From Methylotenera_A sp046594885 (GTDB lineage: Bacteria > Pseudomonadota > Gammaproteobacteria > Burkholderiales > Methylophilaceae), in NCBI GenBank assembly GCA_046594885.1, contig JBKJRD010000049.1:1-7691 (forward strand): a stretch of DNA of 7,691 nucleotides. The letters run 5' to 3'. Positions 7,587 through 7,691 of this stretch are shown here, in pieces. Position 1 is the first letter of the stretch. Every line of letters begins with the position of its first letter. Made by a program: the position numbers and the translations under genes. The notes under the pieces were generated by a model. The model did not search any database, had not been told where the DNA came from, and was given only the letters and a program-made list of their open reading frames with translations.

Positions 7587-7610
7587 ATTGGCTCAATACT
7601 TCTAAAGTTA
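7570..7610. repeat. Left arm of a 41-bp inverted repeat covering the sdhE start and leader
   Basis: Read on the minus strand, this arm holds the end of the sdhE leader, its ATG and first codons. It matches the plus strand at 7651-7691 in 37 of 41 positions; the mismatched pairs are 7609/7652, 7603/7658, 7599/7662 and 7577/7684. The core AGCCAATATGATAAAC is identical. The right arm touches the window end, so the repeat may be longer. Confidence 0.9.
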
Positions 7611-7622
7611 ACCTAGTGTAAT

Positions 7623-7640
7623 GCCAAATATTTTTTTGGC
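7623..7640. promoter_or_regulatory. 18-bp palindrome in the divergent spacer, candidate operator
   Basis: GCCAAATATTTTTTTGGC has perfect 6-bp arms (GCCAAA and TTTGGC) around a 6-bp AT centre. It sits almost exactly in the middle of the 40-bp spacer between the two inverted arms and their start codons. Position and symmetry suit a site for a dimeric regulator acting on both divergent genes. A 6-bp-arm palindrome in AT-rich DNA can also be chance, and the stem is too weak to call a terminator. Confidence 0.4.
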
Positions 7641-7650
7641 TGGTTTGTTA

Positions 7651-7691
7651 TTACTTTGGAAATATTGAGCCAATATGATAAACACTGAAAA
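7651..7691. repeat. Right arm of the inverted repeat, at the window edge
   Basis: This is the plus-strand copy of the sdhE leader and start (see the arm at 7570-7610). The match continues to the last base of the window, so its true length is unknown. The four mismatches argue against a simple assembly fold-back, which would give identical arms. Confidence 0.9.
7675..7691 (+). CDS. Possible 5' end of a divergent gene whose start mirrors sdhE
   Basis: The ATG at 7675 in the right repeat arm would encode M-I-N-T-E and continue out of the window, while sdhE encodes M-I-N-A-E-N. The leader is shared as well, including GAG about 7 nt ahead of the ATG. This suggests a divergently transcribed gene whose start region was duplicated from, or shares ancestry with, that of sdhE. 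Only five codons are visible, so product and even coding status are unknown. Divergent sdh or citrate synthase genes would be a natural neighbour, but nothing here shows that. Confidence 0.35.

Overview
The window is a block of central carbon metabolism from a proteobacterium, most likely a betaproteobacterium. The evidence is the AcnB-type aconitase, the one-chain class I fumarase and the SdhE protein, all close to proteobacterial forms. Base composition is moderate and slightly AT-leaning. A methylotroph of the Methylophilaceae (Methylotenera-like) would fit this gene content, but that assignment is inference from memory, not proof.

All six clear genes are on the minus strand, so transcription runs from high to low coordinates. 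The order is sdhE (7586-7302), a CitE/malyl-CoA-lyase-like C-C lyase (7292-6180), an AMP-forming acyl-CoA synthetase (6120-4480), a class I iron-sulfur fumarate hydratase (4474-2930), a small secreted EF-hand protein (2857-2501), and acnB (2397 to the window edge, missing about the last 65 residues). The sdhE-lyase gap is 9 nt and the synthetase-fumarase gap is 5 nt, so these pairs look co-transcribed and probably translationally coupled. The lyase-synthetase gap is 59 nt. The EF-hand gene (72 nt leader) and acnB (103 nt leader with a perfect -10 hexamer) may have their own promoters. No stretch over 300 bases lacks a gene.

Fumarase, SdhE (flavin loading of succinate dehydrogenase) and aconitase are TCA or methylcitrate-cycle functions. 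The unusual part is the acyl-CoA synthetase and CitE-like lyase placed between sdhE and the fumarase. Together these enzymes could form a hydrate, activate and cleave route for C4/C5 dicarboxylic acids: mesaconate to citramalate to citramalyl-CoA to acetyl-CoA plus pyruvate, or fumarate to malate to malyl-CoA to acetyl-CoA plus glyoxylate. The substrates cannot be fixed from sequence alone.

At the right edge, the first codons and leader of sdhE are repeated in inverted orientation (37 of 41 positions) around a 40-bp spacer with its own 18-bp palindrome. The second copy would start a divergent plus-strand gene that runs out of the window.
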